Source: Spirochaetia bacterium
GTDB taxonomy: Bacteria; Spirochaetota; Spirochaetia; Treponematales; Rectinemataceae
Reading direction: 5' to 3'
DNA: 64,000 nt
Assembly (NCBI GenBank): GCA_029975555.1
Contig: JARKOY010000074.1
Span: forward strand, 62,001-126,000
Below the pieces are notes generated by a model. That model worked only from the letters and a program-made list of their open reading frames with translations, searched no databases and was not told where the DNA came from. A program made the translations under genes and the position numbers. Shown here piece by piece: positions 62,405 to 64,000 of this stretch; the first letter of the stretch is position 1; the number at the start of each line of letters is the position of its first letter.

Positions 62405-63139
62405 TCAGCTTCCTCCGCCTCGCGAGCGGGAACCGAGGTAGGCCGCCTTGACCGTAGGATCGCGCGCAAGGTCCCGGGCGGGGCCTTCCTTCACGATTCT
62501 GCCCTGCTCCAGGATGTAGGCACGGTCCGCCAACTGCAGCGCCTTGAAGGCATTCTGTTCGACGAGGAGGATGGTCTTGCCGAGCCCGCGGAACTGCTCG
62601 ATGATGCCGAACACGGTCTGAACAAGCAACGGCGCAAGCCCGAGCGAGGGCTCATCCATGAGGATGAGGTCTCCGTTCGTCATGAGCGCCCGCCCCATCG
62701 CCAGCATCTGCTGCTCCCCTCCGGAGAGCGTGCCTGCCCTCTGGGCCCGGCGCTCTTTCAGCCGTGGGAAGATCTGGTAGACTTTTTCCAAGTCGGATTG
62801 AACCGCCCTTCTGTCGTTCCTAAGGTACGCGCCGAGCAAAAGATTGTCCTCGAGGCTCAGGTTGGCGAAGATGAGCCTCCCCTCCGGCACGTGGCAGATG
62901 CCCGATTTGACGATGAGGTCTGGCCGCCGGGGGAGAACCCTACCCTTGTAGAGCACCGATCCTCTGACCGGCTTCAGGAAGCCTGAAATGGTGTTGAGGA
63001 GCGTCGACTTGCCTGCCCCGTTAGCGCCGATGATCGTGACGATCTCGCCCCTCTGTACAGAGAGCGAGATGCCCTTCAGGGCCCGGATGCCGCCGTAGGC
63101 CACGTGGAGATCCTTGACTTCGAGCATCGACTCAGGCAT
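62405..63139 (-). CDS. livF: Branched-chain amino acid ABC transporter ATPase LivF
   Basis: 244 residues. Walker A GANGAGKSTLLNTI near 38, signature LSGGEQQMLAMGRAL near 139, Walker B LILMDEPSLGLAP near 158. LivF-specific end YILEQGRIVKEG. AGGAGG six bases before ATG 63139. Overlaps livG by eight bases. Confidence 0.94.
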   Translation of the reverse strand: MPESMLEVKDLHVAYGGIRALKGISLSVQRGEIVTIIGANGAGKSTLLNTISGFLKPVRGSVLYKGRVLPRRPDLIVKSGICHVPEGRLIFANLSLEDNLLLGAYLRNDRRAVQSDLEKVYQIFPRLKERRAQRAGTLSGGEQQMLAMGRALMTNGDLILMDEPSLGLAPLLVQTVFGIIEQFRGLGKTILLVEQNAFKALQLADRAYILEQGRIVKEGPARDLARDPTVKAAYLGSRSRGGGS

Positions 63140-63914
63140 CGGTCGCCTCCTCGCGGGTGCCGAGGTACGCCTCGATGACCTGAGGATGCCTCGACACTTC
63201 CTCGGCAGAGCCCTCTGCGATCTTCTCGCCGAAGTTGAGCACGATGATGTGCTCGCATACCCCCATGATCAGGTCCATGTGGTGCTCTATCACGAGCACC
63301 GAGAGCTTAAAATCGTCCCTGATCCGCACGATGAGGCGCATGAGCTGCTCGGTTTCGTCCGGGTTCATGCCCGCCGCCGGCTCATCGAGCAAAAGGAGCG
63401 AGGGGTTGAGTGCCAGGGCTCGCACGATCTCGAGCCTGCGCTGGAGCCCGTAGGGCAGATTGTTCGCGATCAGGTCCTTGTAGCCCAGAAGGCCCATGAT
63501 GTCGAGTAATTCCTCAGCCTTCGCCATGAGGCGCTTCTCCTGTGTCCGGAATCGAGGGAGCCTGAGAATGGCCTCCGCAAATGAATAATTCGCGCTGAGG
63601 TGGCAGGCGGTGAGGACATTGTCGAAGACGCTCAAGTTTTTGAAGAGGCGGATGTTCTGGAATGTCCGCGTGATGCCCATATCTGCGATGCGGAAGGGCT
63701 CGAGCCCCACGATCGACCTGTCTCGGAATTCTATCGAGCCCGACGTGGGCTTGTAGACCCCTGTGATCAAATTGAAGATGGTCGTCTTGCCAGCACCGTT
63801 CGGACCGATGAGGCCGACGATGCCGCCTTCGGGCACATCGAAGCTCACGGCGTCCACCGCGGTCAGGCCACCAAACTGCTTCGTCAGGTCACGGATGTGG
63901 AGAATGGCTGCCAT
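63132..63914 (-). CDS. livG: Branched-chain amino acid ABC transporter ATPase LivG
   Basis: 260 residues from ATG 63914 (AGGAGG upstream). Walker [17 protein letters not shown] near 38, [12 protein letters not shown] near 86, [15 protein letters not shown] signature near 152, [14 protein letters not shown] near 172. Imports leucine/isoleucine/valine or other amides with LivF, membrane subunits and a binding protein located beyond the window. Confidence 0.94.
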   Translation of the reverse strand: MAAILHIRDLTKQFGGLTAVDAVSFDVPEGGIVGLIGPNGAGKTTIFNLITGVYKPTSGSIEFRDRSIVGLEPFRIADMGITRTFQNIRLFKNLSVFDNVLTACHLSANYSFAEAILRLPRFRTQEKRLMAKAEELLDIMGLLGYKDLIANNLPYGLQRRLEIVRALALNPSLLLLDEPAAGMNPDETEQLMRLIVRIRDDFKLSVLVIEHHMDLIMGVCEHIIVLNFGEKIAEGSAEEVSRHPQVIEAYLGTREEATDA

Positions 63915-63916
63915 CG

Positions 63917-64000
63917 TCAATCCTCCTCTTCGCCCGAGCCTTCGGCGAGCAGTTTTGCCTTCGCCTCGCGGAGGGCGTTCCGCTCCGCAGCCACCTTCCG
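63917..64000 (-). CDS. C-terminal tail of the next upstream gene, probably livM permease
   Basis: 27 codons are visible, ending in GEEED and TGA at 63919-63917, two bases before livG. The tail is charged and helical ([18 protein letters not shown]), a plausible cytoplasmic end of LivM. Identity rests on position only. Confidence 0.5.
   Translation of the reverse strand, partial: RKVAAERNALREAKAKLLAEGSGEEED

Noticed and set aside
1-64000. CRISPR array, integrase, transposase or prophage genes
   Set aside because: No regularly spaced repeats and no recognisable mobile-element protein were found; codon use looks uniform across the window.

Overview
The window reads as ordinary, gene-dense chromosome from a GC-rich, anaerobic, diderm bacterium, most probably a spirochaete (Spirochaetota). 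Arguments: a CarD-type regulator overlapping a fused ispDF gene, an outer-membrane TonB-dependent receptor with its own TonB, ferredoxin-dependent 2-oxoacid oxidoreductase, a sodium-pumping decarboxylase, TAXI/TRAP and BMP-type transporters, and a RecJ and uracil phosphoribosyltransferase with unusual extra domains. The lineage is inferred from gene content; there is no rRNA in the window. I saw no insertion sequence, integrase, prophage or CRISPR array.

Layout. 1-5.7 kb: end of a zinc-ribbon protein (probable acyltransferase), a GltS-like carrier divergent from a Crp/Fnr regulator, then a leftward pduL-upp-nudC group. 5.7-14.2 kb: a catabolic locus, with leftward merR, alcohol/polyol dehydrogenase, FGGY kinase and class I aldolase, divergent from a rightward BMP-type ABC importer, and a perfect palindrome between them. 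14.2-20.5 kb: HAD phosphatase, rhomboid, recO, pyrimidine nucleoside phosphorylase, recJ, then tRNA-Gln(CTG) and tRNA-Glu(CTC) with a strong terminator. 20.5-28.9 kb: an ACT-domain gene, a large EF-hand membrane protein, and a vitamin B12 uptake locus (cobalamin riboswitch, BtuB-like receptor, beta-propeller-like lipoprotein, convergent TonB). 29-33 kb: carD-ispDF, a DMT transporter and a GH31-like remnant. 33-36.8 kb: TAXI-TRAP transporter behind a structured leader.

36.9-51.4 kb: energy metabolism. A 12-gene leftward array (korDABC, two-subunit methylmalonyl-CoA mutase, meaB, epimerase, carboxyltransferase, oadG, biotin carrier, oadB) can turn 2-oxoglutarate through succinyl-CoA and methylmalonyl-CoA into propionyl-CoA while pumping sodium. 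A divergent pyruvate/oxaloacetate carboxyltransferase without its own biotin domain probably shares the same biotin carrier and pump. PduL at 5 kb could turn propionyl-CoA into propionyl phosphate. The mutase needs B12, which gives the B12 uptake locus a metabolic reason. thrA lies downstream of oadB.

51.4-64 kb: glutamate racemase, a TetR-esterase-SIMPL operon, a winged-helix regulator divergent from a three-subunit molybdenum hydroxylase (xanthine dehydrogenase family) with XdhC, MocA and an M20 peptidase, and finally leftward livF, livG and the tail of a gene that is probably livM.

The most interesting items are the B12 locus, where a visible hairpin can hide the btuB ribosome binding site and the downstream lipoprotein looks like a counterpart of Bacteroides BtuG; the apparently shared sodium-decarboxylase module; the MerR-controlled polyol/ketose locus with a cysteine-rich regulator; and the apparently leaderless carD transcript.
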